Below are positions 49,222 to 58,160 of a DNA stretch of 64,000 nt, piece by piece. The position numbers and the translations under genes are program-made. The notes beneath the pieces are model-generated. The model had not been told where the DNA came from and ran no database searches. It was given only the letters and a program-made list of their open reading frames with translations. The DNA comes from CAMUQR01 sp963539845 (lineage in GTDB: Bacteria > Patescibacteriota > Saccharimonadia > Saccharimonadales > Saccharimonadaceae), in contig CAUTML010000001.1 of NCBI GenBank assembly GCA_963539845.1, positions 62,001-126,000 on the forward strand. The letters run 5' to 3'. Position 1 is the stretch's first letter; every line of letters begins with the position of its first letter.

Positions 49222-51933
49222 TTACGGCGTATTTTTTAGTGACGGGCCGGTGAAGACTTTCTTGGTTTGGTAGCCACCTCCGTCCTGAACAGTAACCTCA
49301 ATTGGCGCCTGCGAGCTACTAAAAGTATGTCGCACCGTCAAACTATTGCCAGTTGGAGTGCCATCATATAATGTTTTGCCTTCGACAGTAATTATCACTT
49401 TGCTGATCGGATTTTTACCGGCTTGTAGGCCGATTTCTAGATCATATTCTTTGCCCTGAATGCGGGTAGAGCGCATGCTGGTGATTTGCGGTTGGGCGTC
49501 GCTACATTGGTGAACGTCATCATCTTCGTTTGGATTATAGCCATCCAACGCGAATTTGGTTTCTTTTTTAGAAATTGGGTCAATGATTGTCCAAACATCT
49601 TGCTCAACACGGGCTAGCTCCGGAGTACAATCGGTAGCTTTTTTCTTGGAGATTTTGTCAAATTTTAAACGCTCTTTTTTGCCGGCGGAATCTGGGTTGA
49701 ACCAACTTGGCCATAAATCAGTTTTGCCCATGAAACTCATACGTTTCAAACCGGCTGGCTGGGCAATTTTGTCGCCTGATTTCCATTTACCTTGTTTGGC
49801 GTAAACATTTTTATGGACACCTTCCATGTAATTGTGAATAACTCGTCGGACAACGTGGTTAGAGTCGCTAGCTAACGGAGCTCCGTCGTGATTACCAGAC
49901 CAAACACCAGCGGCGATTTTACTGGAATAGCTCATCATCCACGAATCTTTAGCACGACCGGCGCCGTTGTCAGTGGTACCGGTTTTGGAGGCGGTCCAGA
50001 CACCAGGCACGACGAAGCCATAGCTGTAACCCATCGAGCCGAAGACTAGATTTCGTGAGCTGGCGTCCGCCAAAATATCAGTCACCATGTAAGCCGATTG
50101 TGGGTCGATGACTTGATCAGGTCGAGCTTTTTTCCATAAATAAAGTTGATTTTTGTTGTTATCGGTAACTTCAAGCAGATACGATAAAGGTAGATAAGCT
50201 CCACCGCGAGCCAACGAAGCGTAAGCGTTGGTGTGCTCGGTTAATTTTAGGGTGCAACCGCCACCAATCGCTGATGATAAGCCAATATAGCTGTTGCCTT
50301 GACAATAAGATTTATCGCCAAGACGCCGAGCGATGTCGATCGCTTGGTCGACACCGACGATGTGCATGGCTTTGATTAATGGTCGGTTGAGGGAATTGGC
50401 TAGTGATTGACGCAACGTAACGTCACCATAAGTTCTTTTGGTGTAGTTTTGAACATTACAGCTGGCTGGGGCGTTGACACAATAGATATTACGGATGTCT
50501 TCGTCACGGAGGATTGAACCGGGACCGTAATTGAGCCCTTCGCGTTTCATAAACAGTGGGGCGATGTCGGCAATTGGCTTGATGCTTGAGCCGGGTTCGA
50601 GTTTGGAAACGGCGGCATTGCGCTGGCCGTAACCTGGCTTGAAGAAATCAACACTACCGACTAGGGCGATAATTTGTCCAGTTTCAATATCAACTGAACT
50701 CATCGCTAAGTTATCAGCGCCTACGCCAGCTGATAATTTAGAACCGGCTGCTATGGCCTCTTCGGCAACGGTTTGAGCGTCGAGGTCAAGGGTAGTTTTG
50801 ATAGTTAAACCGCCTTTGCCAAGCACCTTGATGCCGAGTTTTTCTTCGGCTTCGCGCTTGGCTTCTAGCACGAAATGAGGCGCTTTGATGTCTTTCCACT
50901 GACTGGATTCTGGTTTTAAAGTATCCAAAATTGCTACTTTTTTAGCTTCGTCGGCTTCGGCTTGGGTGATAGCTCCGATTTCGACCATGTCGTGCAGAAC
51001 TTTGTGCTGGCGAGCAATTAGCGCTTTATGTCCTGCTAGCCAGTAAGGATTATAGCGCGCCGGGTTGTTCGGAATAGCTGCTAACAAGGCTGATTCCGCC
51101 AAAGTCAGATCTTTTGCGTGTTTGCCAAAATAAGTTTGGGCGCCTGATTCTACGCCGTTGCGTCGTCCACCGTAAGGCGATTCGTTAAGATACATCGTTA
51201 AAATTTGTTCTTTGGAGAATAATCGTTCTAACTCAACCGCTAGAATCATTTCTTTGATTTTGCGGGGAATGCCTTTGAGACCACGTTCTTTAGCCTCTTC
51301 TGAGAAAAAGGCTTGTTTAATTAACTGCTGAGTTAAGGTTGAACCACCTTGGACGCTACCGCCACGAATGTTGTTGACAAAAGCCCGGGCAATACCGGTA
51401 AAACTGACGCCTTTATGTTTGTAAAAATCACGATCTTCGATAGCGACAGTGGCTTTTTTGACGTAATCGCTGATTTCTTCTTGTTTAACGACTAATTTGT
51501 AGTTGCCATCACCCTTGTCTTCCCAGAGAAGCTTGTCGTTGCGGTCAACATAACGATTGACGCTAGTTTGAATGCGCTTGGCGACTTCTTCGGGCCGGAG
51601 ATTGTTGACTTCTTTGCGGTAGTGGAGATACAACATAGTCAATGACAAGCCACCGATTGCTACAAGCACCAAAACGGTTTTTAAGAAGAAAAAAGCGCCT
51701 TTTTTAGAAAATACGAACTTGGCGACGCGTTTCGGATGTATTCGGTAGATCAAACGCTTGACGGGGTGTTTCGGTAAGTCCGCCAGTTCTTGGGCTTTAC
51801 GGCTGTTGGCTTTTTTGGCGGTTTTACTGTTTTTAAGATTGATTAGATTGCGATAAACACTCACTTTTTTGGTTTTGAGTGGTTGTTTTGAGCTCTTAGA
51901 GTTGCCCGAATGATTTTTCGTTGTTTTCGTCAT
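49222..51933 (-). CDS. Class A penicillin-binding protein (transglycosylase/transpeptidase)
   Basis: Polymerises and cross-links peptidoglycan. 903 residues: Lys-rich cytoplasmic tail (1-75), one membrane helix (FFFLKTVLVLVAIGGLSLTMLY), GT51 domain (ATVAIEDRDFYKHKGVSF with catalytic Glu, RGGSVQGGSTLTQQLIKQ), transpeptidase with SxxK as SSIK in KLEPGSSIKPIAD, SxN as SLANSLN and KTGT as ASKTGTTDNG, then a C-terminal immunoglobulin-like part with Lys/Pro-rich end. A single copy covers both reactions. ATG 51933 is preceded by AAGGAGAA. Confidence 0.95.
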   Translation of the reverse strand: MTKTTKNHSGNSKSSKQPLKTKKVSVYRNLINLKNSKTAKKANSRKAQELADLPKHPVKRLIYRIHPKRVAKFVFSKKGAFFFLKTVLVLVAIGGLSLTMLYLHYRKEVNNLRPEEVAKRIQTSVNRYVDRNDKLLWEDKGDGNYKLVVKQEEISDYVKKATVAIEDRDFYKHKGVSFTGIARAFVNNIRGGSVQGGSTLTQQLIKQAFFSEEAKERGLKGIPRKIKEMILAVELERLFSKEQILTMYLNESPYGGRRNGVESGAQTYFGKHAKDLTLAESALLAAIPNNPARYNPYWLAGHKALIARQHKVLHDMVEIGAITQAEADEAKKVAILDTLKPESSQWKDIKAPHFVLEAKREAEEKLGIKVLGKGGLTIKTTLDLDAQTVAEEAIAAGSKLSAGVGADNLAMSSVDIETGQIIALVGSVDFFKPGYGQRNAAVSKLEPGSSIKPIADIAPLFMKREGLNYGPGSILRDEDIRNIYCVNAPASCNVQNYTKRTYGDVTLRQSLANSLNRPLIKAMHIVGVDQAIDIARRLGDKSYCQGNSYIGLSSAIGGGCTLKLTEHTNAYASLARGGAYLPLSYLLEVTDNNKNQLYLWKKARPDQVIDPQSAYMVTDILADASSRNLVFGSMGYSYGFVVPGVWTASKTGTTDNGAGRAKDSWMMSYSSKIAAGVWSGNHDGAPLASDSNHVVRRVIHNYMEGVHKNVYAKQGKWKSGDKIAQPAGLKRMSFMGKTDLWPSWFNPDSAGKKERLKFDKISKKKATDCTPELARVEQDVWTIIDPISKKETKFALDGYNPNEDDDVHQCSDAQPQITSMRSTRIQGKEYDLEIGLQAGKNPISKVIITVEGKTLYDGTPTGNSLTVRHTFSSSQAPIEVTVQDGGGYQTKKVFTGPSLKNTP

Positions 51934-52012
51934 ATTCTCCTTAATTCTCTAAATTGATCATCACTAATTCCATTTTAACACATTTAGGCGGTTTTAAACT
52001 AGCTAAAAAGTT

Positions 52013-52021
52013 TGATATAAT
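52013..52021 (+). promoter_or_regulatory. Extended -10 of tyrS
   Basis: TGATATAAT (TATAAT 52016-52021); -35 weak. AAAGGAGAT precedes ATG 52048. Confidence 0.6.
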
Positions 52022-52047
52022 AATTATATAGATTAAAGGAGATTATC

Positions 52048-53262
52048 ATGAAACTATCAGAAGAACTACGCTGGCGTAATCAGGTTCAAGATACGACTTA
52101 TGCTGATTTGAGTATTTTAGACCGCGAAAAAGTTAAGTTCTATATTGGTGTTGATCCGAGTGCTGATAGTATGACGATCGGTAATCTGGCAGCGATGCTA
52201 TTAGCGCGCCGATTGATTGAGGCGGGGCATCAGGCCTATTTGCTGGTGGGGGGTGCGACCGGCATGATTGGCGATCCAGACGGCAAAAAAGACGAGCGGG
52301 CGCGTAAGGATTTGGCAACGGTCGAGGCCAATAAGCGGGGAATTGTTAAACAATTTCGCCAGCTATTTGCCGGACAAAATTTTATGATTGTCGATAATTA
52401 TGATTGGTTTAAAGACATGAATTATGTTCAATTTTTACATCAGATTGGTAAATTCGTGCCGATGAGCCAGATGTTGGGGCGAGAATTTGTAAAAAGTCGG
52501 CTTGGCGATGATGGCAGTGGCATTTCGTATGCAGAATTTTCCTATGCTTTAATTCAGGGGTATGACTTTGTTCATTTGTTTAAAAATCACGGCGTAACTT
52601 TGCAGTTGTGCGGGGCTGACCAGTGGGGTAATTCGGTGGCGGGGGTTGATTTAATTCGTCGGATTGCCGGTGGTGAGGCACATGTCATGTCAATGCCTCT
52701 GGTGGTTAATAAAACCACCGGTCGCAAGTTTGGCAAGAGCGAGGATGGAGCGATTTGGCTTGATCCTGCGAAGACTAGCGTTTATAAATTTTATCAATTC
52801 TGGCTTAATCTCGACGACGAGGGGGTGATTGATTATCTCAAAATCTACACCATGCTGTCTAAAGACGAAATTGATGATATCGAGGCGCTTCATAATACCA
52901 ATCCAGGCGCTCGCGTCGCTCAAAAAACTTTAGCTAAAGAAACGACGATTTTGGTGCATGGTCAGGAACGCTATCAGAGCGTTCAGCGTGTGACCAATGT
53001 GCTGTTTGGTGGTCGGGAATTTAACACGCTTAGTGCTGATGATATTGAGGTGCTGGCGGGCGAGATTCCGACGGTTGGTTTAAATAAAACAATGATTGAG
53101 ATTCTGACCGAATCGGGCGTAGCTGGTAGTAATGGTGAGGCGCGGCGTTTGATGGCCTCGGGGGCAGTTTCGATTGATGGCGAAAAAATCACCGATGATT
53201 GCTTGATCAGCGAAACTTGTTTAGCAAAGAAGGGAAAAAATAATTTCATCCTCGTAAAGTAA
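52048..53262 (+). CDS. tyrS: Tyrosyl-tRNA synthetase
   Basis: 404 residues. FYIGVDPSADSMTIGNLAAM holds the HIGH-type motif as TIGN, GGATGMIGDPDGKKDER and LQLCGADQWGN bind substrate, KFGKSEDGAIWLD is the KMSKS-type motif, and a C-terminal S4 domain ends the chain (GEARRLMASGAVSIDGEKI). Full length. The phosphohexomutase follows after 52 bases. Confidence 0.96.
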   Translation: MKLSEELRWRNQVQDTTYADLSILDREKVKFYIGVDPSADSMTIGNLAAMLLARRLIEAGHQAYLLVGGATGMIGDPDGKKDERARKDLATVEANKRGIVKQFRQLFAGQNFMIVDNYDWFKDMNYVQFLHQIGKFVPMSQMLGREFVKSRLGDDGSGISYAEFSYALIQGYDFVHLFKNHGVTLQLCGADQWGNSVAGVDLIRRIAGGEAHVMSMPLVVNKTTGRKFGKSEDGAIWLDPAKTSVYKFYQFWLNLDDEGVIDYLKIYTMLSKDEIDDIEALHNTNPGARVAQKTLAKETTILVHGQERYQSVQRVTNVLFGGREFNTLSADDIEVLAGEIPTVGLNKTMIEILTESGVAGSNGEARRLMASGAVSIDGEKITDDCLISETCLAKKGKNNFILVK

Positions 53263-53314
53263 GCAAAAATGTTTTAGTTAGTGATAATTTTATAAAAAGT
53301 AAAGGAATAAATCA

Positions 53315-55048
53315 ATGGATAATTTACAACAAAATCTCTCAGAATCGGCTTATGCCAATCTTCAAAAATGGTTGACTGAGCCACAATTTGCGGAATTTAA
53401 GACGGAAATCGAGGCGCTGATCGCTGAGCAAAATTGGCAGGCGCTGGAAGATGCTTTTTTTATGGATATTGAGTTTGGCACGGCAGGCATGCGTGGGATT
53501 GTGGGCGTCGGACCGAATCGCATCAATAATGTTACGATTGGTTCGGCCACTCAGGGTTTGGCGCAGTTTTTGTTGAATAAATCAGCTGATTCGGCGACTC
53601 AGGGCGTAGTGATCGCTTATGATACTCGCAACAGTTCGCGTCAATTGGCAGAGTTGACGGCTCGGGTGCTTGTCGGCAACGAGTTGAAGGCCTATCTGTT
53701 TGATAGTTTTCGGGCGACGCCGGAGCTTAGTTTTGCGGTACGTCATCTGCAAGCGGCGGCTGGCGTGGTAATTTCGGCCTCGCATAATCCGCCTGAGTAC
53801 AATGGTTTTAAAGCTTACGCGAACTATGGTGGTCAATTGGTGGCGCCCGATGATAAGGGTGTGATGGACCAGGTTCAGGCTGTGACGGACATCAAACTAG
53901 GTGATTTGGCACAGGCTGAAATCATCGGTGCAGAAGTTGATCAAGCTTATTTTGAGGCGGTGATTAACGGTCAAACCGTTAGCGACCCGCAATTATCAAT
54001 TGTCTACTCGCCACTGCACGGTGCTGGTCAAACCAGCGTCTTGCCGGTGCTCAGACAACTCGGTTTTCAGGTCAGTCCTGTTGAAGCACAAATGACGCCT
54101 GATGGTGATTTTCCAAATGTTGCCAATCATAAACCAAATCCTGAAGAACCAGGTGCGAACACTTTAGCAACCGAGCAAATGCTTGCCGAAAACGCCGATA
54201 TCGCGATCACTACCGATCCCGATGCTGATCGGTTATCAGTGATTGTTAATCATCACGGTAAGGTTATTGCTCTCGATGGTAACCAGTCAGCAACTTTGAT
54301 TATGAATTATGTCATGAAAAATGCTGATCCGACCAAGGCTTATGTTTGTAAAACGATTGTTACGACTGATTTTATCACGGCAATTGCCAAAAAATATGGT
54401 ATCAAAATGTATGGTGACATGTTGATCGGGTTTAAATTTATCGGCGAATTGATCGAAGAAAAAGCTCCGCTCGGCGAACGCTTTTTGGTCGGTGGCGAAG
54501 AGAGCTATGGCGTGTTGGTCGGTACGCATGCGCGTGATAAAGACGCAGCTTCTGGTGCGCTGGTTATCGCTAAATATGCTGATGAGCTCAAAAAAGCTGG
54601 TAAAACTCTCTACGATGAACTACTGGCGCTGTATGAAGAGTTTGGCGTTTATCAGGAAGGGCTGGCGACGGCGGAATTTACCGGTGCAGTTGGTTTTAAC
54701 AAAATGAAACAATTGATGGTCGATTTGCGCGAAAACCCGCTCAAGGAATTGGCTGGCGTGCCTGTGACGGCGGTGCTAGATTACAACACTTTGATTAAAA
54801 CGGACTTGGCGACGGGTGCACAAATACCGTTTGATTGTCGGCAAAAAGGCAACGTGCTGGTGTATGAATTTGGTGATGAGCGTAATCGGCTAACGATTCG
54901 ACCATCGGGCACTGAGCCAAAAATCAAGCTTTATCTTAAACGTTACGAGCCAGTCAATCCGTATGCTGATGTTCAAACTCAAGCCCAGGTTATGCGTGGC
55001 TACATCAAACAATTCCTCGAATCAGCCAAGGAGCAATTGCTAAACTAA
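53315..55048 (+). CDS. Phosphoglucomutase/phosphomannomutase
   Basis: 577 residues, alpha-D-phosphohexomutase family, long form. FGTAGMRGIVGVGPNRIN at the start, the phosphoserine loop VISASHNPPEYNGFK, metal loop TTDPDADRLSVI, sugar-binding GGEESYGVLVGT and the C-terminal phosphate loop RPSGTEPKIKLYL are all present. Which sugar phosphate it prefers cannot be read from motifs. Its stop overlaps the ATG of recG by one base. Confidence 0.94.
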   Translation: MDNLQQNLSESAYANLQKWLTEPQFAEFKTEIEALIAEQNWQALEDAFFMDIEFGTAGMRGIVGVGPNRINNVTIGSATQGLAQFLLNKSADSATQGVVIAYDTRNSSRQLAELTARVLVGNELKAYLFDSFRATPELSFAVRHLQAAAGVVISASHNPPEYNGFKAYANYGGQLVAPDDKGVMDQVQAVTDIKLGDLAQAEIIGAEVDQAYFEAVINGQTVSDPQLSIVYSPLHGAGQTSVLPVLRQLGFQVSPVEAQMTPDGDFPNVANHKPNPEEPGANTLATEQMLAENADIAITTDPDADRLSVIVNHHGKVIALDGNQSATLIMNYVMKNADPTKAYVCKTIVTTDFITAIAKKYGIKMYGDMLIGFKFIGELIEEKAPLGERFLVGGEESYGVLVGTHARDKDAASGALVIAKYADELKKAGKTLYDELLALYEEFGVYQEGLATAEFTGAVGFNKMKQLMVDLRENPLKELAGVPVTAVLDYNTLIKTDLATGAQIPFDCRQKGNVLVYEFGDERNRLTIRPSGTEPKIKLYLKRYEPVNPYADVQTQAQVMRGYIKQFLESAKEQLLN

Positions 55049-57093
55049 TGAATCAAGCGTCGCTGGCTGGTATCAAAGGCATCGGCGAAGTCAGCTTGGC
55101 TAAGCTTCACCAAGCTGGGATTAACACCCGGCTTGATTTGATCTATTTTTTACCACGGGATTATCGGACAGTGAATTTTTTTCGGCGAATTGCTGATGTG
55201 CGACCGGGGCAAATTACTATCAAAGCGTCAGCTAGTAACATCAATCATCGGCGCGGCCAAAAACGTTTTTTGGAGATTACCACTGCTGAACTGGAAGATG
55301 ATTCCGGCAAAATCCTGGCGACTTGGTTCAACCAACCGTATCGGCAAAAACAATTAGCGCATGGCGAGTTTTATTTTTCGGGCGAGTACAGTTTTAATCG
55401 GGGACAATTCCAACTATTAAATCCGAGCGTGCAGGCGGCGACTGCCAGCGCTAAGAAACGTTTGGAACAGGACTATATTGAACCGATTTACAGCACAGTA
55501 CGCGGGTTGAAATCGAGTTTTTTGAGTAAAGCTATCGCTGGGTTGGCGAGTGAAATTTTGATTCTGGACGAGATTTTACCAGAGGCGGTGGTGCGCCAAA
55601 TGGGCTTAATGGCGCGTAGCGACGCCTTGTATCAATTGCATTTTCCGACTTCGCTTGAGCAGATTAAACGAGCCAAATGGCGCTATTTGATCGAAAAATA
55701 CCTGGTGGCAAATTTGGCGAGTCTGGTGTCGGCTGAACAAGGCAAAACGCTTGCCTCGGCGCCGATTACGCCGGATTACGAACTGGTTAAACAATTTGTG
55801 ACGAGTTTACCGTTTGCGTTGACTGATGACCAGCGCAAGGCGATTTGGCAAATTCTCGAAACTATGAAAAATGATCCGCTCAACTGCCTGCTTCAGGGTG
55901 ATGTTGGCTCGGGCAAGACCGTGGTGGCGCTGGTAGTGGCACTGGTGGTGGCGCGTCAGGGCGGTCAAGTGGCCTTAATGGCGCCGACTGAGATTCTGGC
56001 GAATCAACATTTTCAGACGGCGCAACAGTTTTTGGAACCGTTTGGTGTTAAAATTGCCTTATTGACCAGTGCGCTCAAAAAATCCGCTAAGCAACAGCTT
56101 TACACTCAATTGCAGGCTGGTGAAATCGACCTGGTGATTGGCACGCACGCTCTAATTCAATCCGATGTGATGTTTGCTAATTTACAACTGGCGATTATCG
56201 ACGAACAGCATCGTTTCGGAGTATTGCAACGCCAGGCTTTGGCTGAAAAAGCCCATCTCAAACCCCATTTATTATCAATGACCGCCACGCCGATTCCACG
56301 CTCGCTAGCTTTAGTCTTGAAAAATGAACTCAAAATCATCTCGATTCGTCACAAACCCGCCACTCGTCGTCCGATTCAAACCACAATTATTCCTAAAAAC
56401 AAACGAGCGCTGATGTTTGACGATCTGCGAGCTCAGCTTGACCAAGGTCGACAAGCTTATGTGATTTGCAATCTGATCGAAGCGGGTGACGAATCGAGTC
56501 GTCAGAGTATTGAAGCGACTTATCAGGCGCTAACGAAAGGCGAGCTAAAAAACTACCGGTTGGCAACGCTACACGGCAAACTTAAGCCTGACGAAAAAGA
56601 AGCAATTATGCGCCAGTTTGTGGCGGGGGAATTCGATGTGCTGATTGCTACAACTGTAGTGGAGGTTGGTGTTGATGTGCCGAACGCTACGGTGATGATA
56701 ATTCAAGACGCTGAAAATTATGGTTTGAGTCAATTGCACCAACTCCGGGGACGGATCGGTCGAGGTCAGCATCAGAGTTATTGCTATTTGTTATCGGGCG
56801 GTTCGGCGGAGGATAATCAGCGCTTAGCTGAAATCGAAAAATCTGACGATGGGTTTTATTTGGCGGAGGTTGACCTCAACATGCGCGGAATGGGTGACTT
56901 GTTCGGTCAATCGCAACACGGTTGGTTTGATTTAGATGCTAATATTGAGGCGATTGAGGCGTCGGCTCAGGCTTGCGAAATTTATCGGCAAGATGTTGTT
57001 TCTCGCGGTCAAACTATCGGTGATGATTTACAAAAATACCCTGAATTGTGGCAACAAATCAGCCAATTTGATAATTTAACAATTTTAAATTAG
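55048..57093 (+). CDS. recG: ATP-dependent DNA helicase RecG
   Basis: Branch-migrates stalled forks and recombination junctions. 681 residues: an N-terminal GIGEVSLAKLHQAGI wedge region with OB fold, helicase motif I LLQGDVGSGKTVVAL, Ia MAPTEILANQHF, II IIDEQHRFGVLQ (DEQH form), III SMTATPIPRSLA, and motifs V-VI (TTVVEVGVDVPNAT, QLHQLRGRIGRGQHQSYC). Starts TAATG with the preceding mutase and is followed 8 bases later by rsmD, so these form one operon. Confidence 0.96.
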   Translation: MNQASLAGIKGIGEVSLAKLHQAGINTRLDLIYFLPRDYRTVNFFRRIADVRPGQITIKASASNINHRRGQKRFLEITTAELEDDSGKILATWFNQPYRQKQLAHGEFYFSGEYSFNRGQFQLLNPSVQAATASAKKRLEQDYIEPIYSTVRGLKSSFLSKAIAGLASEILILDEILPEAVVRQMGLMARSDALYQLHFPTSLEQIKRAKWRYLIEKYLVANLASLVSAEQGKTLASAPITPDYELVKQFVTSLPFALTDDQRKAIWQILETMKNDPLNCLLQGDVGSGKTVVALVVALVVARQGGQVALMAPTEILANQHFQTAQQFLEPFGVKIALLTSALKKSAKQQLYTQLQAGEIDLVIGTHALIQSDVMFANLQLAIIDEQHRFGVLQRQALAEKAHLKPHLLSMTATPIPRSLALVLKNELKIISIRHKPATRRPIQTTIIPKNKRALMFDDLRAQLDQGRQAYVICNLIEAGDESSRQSIEATYQALTKGELKNYRLATLHGKLKPDEKEAIMRQFVAGEFDVLIATTVVEVGVDVPNATVMIIQDAENYGLSQLHQLRGRIGRGQHQSYCYLLSGGSAEDNQRLAEIEKSDDGFYLAEVDLNMRGMGDLFGQSQHGWFDLDANIEAIEASAQACEIYRQDVVSRGQTIGDDLQKYPELWQQISQFDNLTILN

Positions 57094-57100
57094 GAGTAAT

Positions 57101-57628
57101 ATGAGAATAATTTCGGGCAAATATGGCAATCGTAATCTGAAAACGCCAGCTGGTGATAAAATCCACCCGATGGGCGAGCGAATTCGCAACGCAATTTTTA
57201 ATAAACTCGGCGCCAGCGTGTTGGACGCACAGGTGTTGGATGCTTTCGCGGGTAGCGGCGCGGTCGGGATCGAGGCACTCAGTCGCGGGGCACAATCCTG
57301 CGTTTTTATTGAGAAAAATCGCCACGTGGCTGGTATTTTGACGCAGAATCTACAAGCGCTCAATGTTGAAAATGGGCGATTGGTGCCGGCGACGGTTTTG
57401 CAATTTTTGGAAACTAACAACCAGCGGTTTGATTTGATTTTTGCTGATCCGCCATATCATGATCCGCAGAATTCGAGTGTGATCGCTTTGGCTGAGGTGT
57501 TAGTGCCTGGTGGCCAACTGATTTTATCCAATCCTAAATCAGCTCCAACACTTGACATTCCTAACCTCAAATTAACTGATGAACGCACTTACGCCGACGC
57601 TAAAATTGGATTTTATACTAAAAATTAA
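57101..57628 (+). CDS. rsmD: 16S rRNA guanine-N2-methyltransferase RsmD
   Basis: Methylates G966 of 16S rRNA. 175 residues: MRIISGKYGNRNLKTP, the SAM motif LDAFAGSGAVGIEALSRGA, and the catalytic DPPYHD. TTAGGAG precedes the ATG. Its end overlaps the 3' end of the convergent SpoU gene by 11 bases. Confidence 0.94.
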   Translation: MRIISGKYGNRNLKTPAGDKIHPMGERIRNAIFNKLGASVLDAQVLDAFAGSGAVGIEALSRGAQSCVFIEKNRHVAGILTQNLQALNVENGRLVPATVLQFLETNNQRFDLIFADPPYHDPQNSSVIALAEVLVPGGQLILSNPKSAPTLDIPNLKLTDERTYADAKIGFYTKN

Positions 57629-58109
57629 CCAATTGATACAGGCAAATGCCAGTTGCGACGCTGACATTGAACGATTCTTTTTGACCATTCATCGGAATTT
57701 CCAGTGTAATATCGGCAGTTGTTAATAATTCTGGCGGAATGCCCTGCACTTCTTCGCCGAGAATCACTAAAGCCGGCTGGTGTAGTTTGAAATCGCGCAA
57801 ATTAACGCTCGACGGGCTTTGCTCTAAAGCCAAAATCTGGTAACCAGCCTGGCGAAATTCCGTCACTACCGCCAGCGGATCGTCACAATAACGGACGCTG
57901 AGCAATTTTTCGGCATCAAGGGCGGTTTTGTGAAGTTCACGCTCGATTTTTTCGATGATGTGCGGTAAACGCGGGTCATTTTCAACCCGGGGATGCGGTG
58001 TATATCCCGAAAAAACCACTGATTTTAAGCCAAAACCTTCAGTGGTACGCATAATCGAGCCAACGTTATGAATTGACCGAATATTATGTAACAACAAAAC
58101 AATTTCCAT
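57618..58109 (-). CDS. SpoU/TrmH-family RNA 2'-O-methyltransferase
   Basis: 163 residues of SPOUT fold: NIRSIHNVGSIMRTTEGFG (motif 1), LVILGEEVQGIPPELL (motif 2) and LEIPMNGQKESFNVSVATGICLYQ (motif 3, the knot). Length is near that of TrmL, but the target RNA cannot be assigned. It diverges from the pilus ATPase gene with a 51-base gap. Confidence 0.87.
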   Translation of the reverse strand: MEIVLLLHNIRSIHNVGSIMRTTEGFGLKSVVFSGYTPHPRVENDPRLPHIIEKIERELHKTALDAEKLLSVRYCDDPLAVVTEFRQAGYQILALEQSPSSVNLRDFKLHQPALVILGEEVQGIPPELLTTADITLEIPMNGQKESFNVSVATGICLYQLVNF

Positions 58110-58147
58110 GTGATAATTTTACCATACAAAAAACCATAAGAATCTTG

Positions 58148-58153
58148 TATAAT
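58148..58153 (+). promoter_or_regulatory. -10 of the pilB-like gene (leaderless)
   Basis: TATAAT at 58148-58153, 7 bases before ATG 58161; no Shine-Dalgarno. Confidence 0.6.
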
Positions 58154-58160
58154 GTAAATA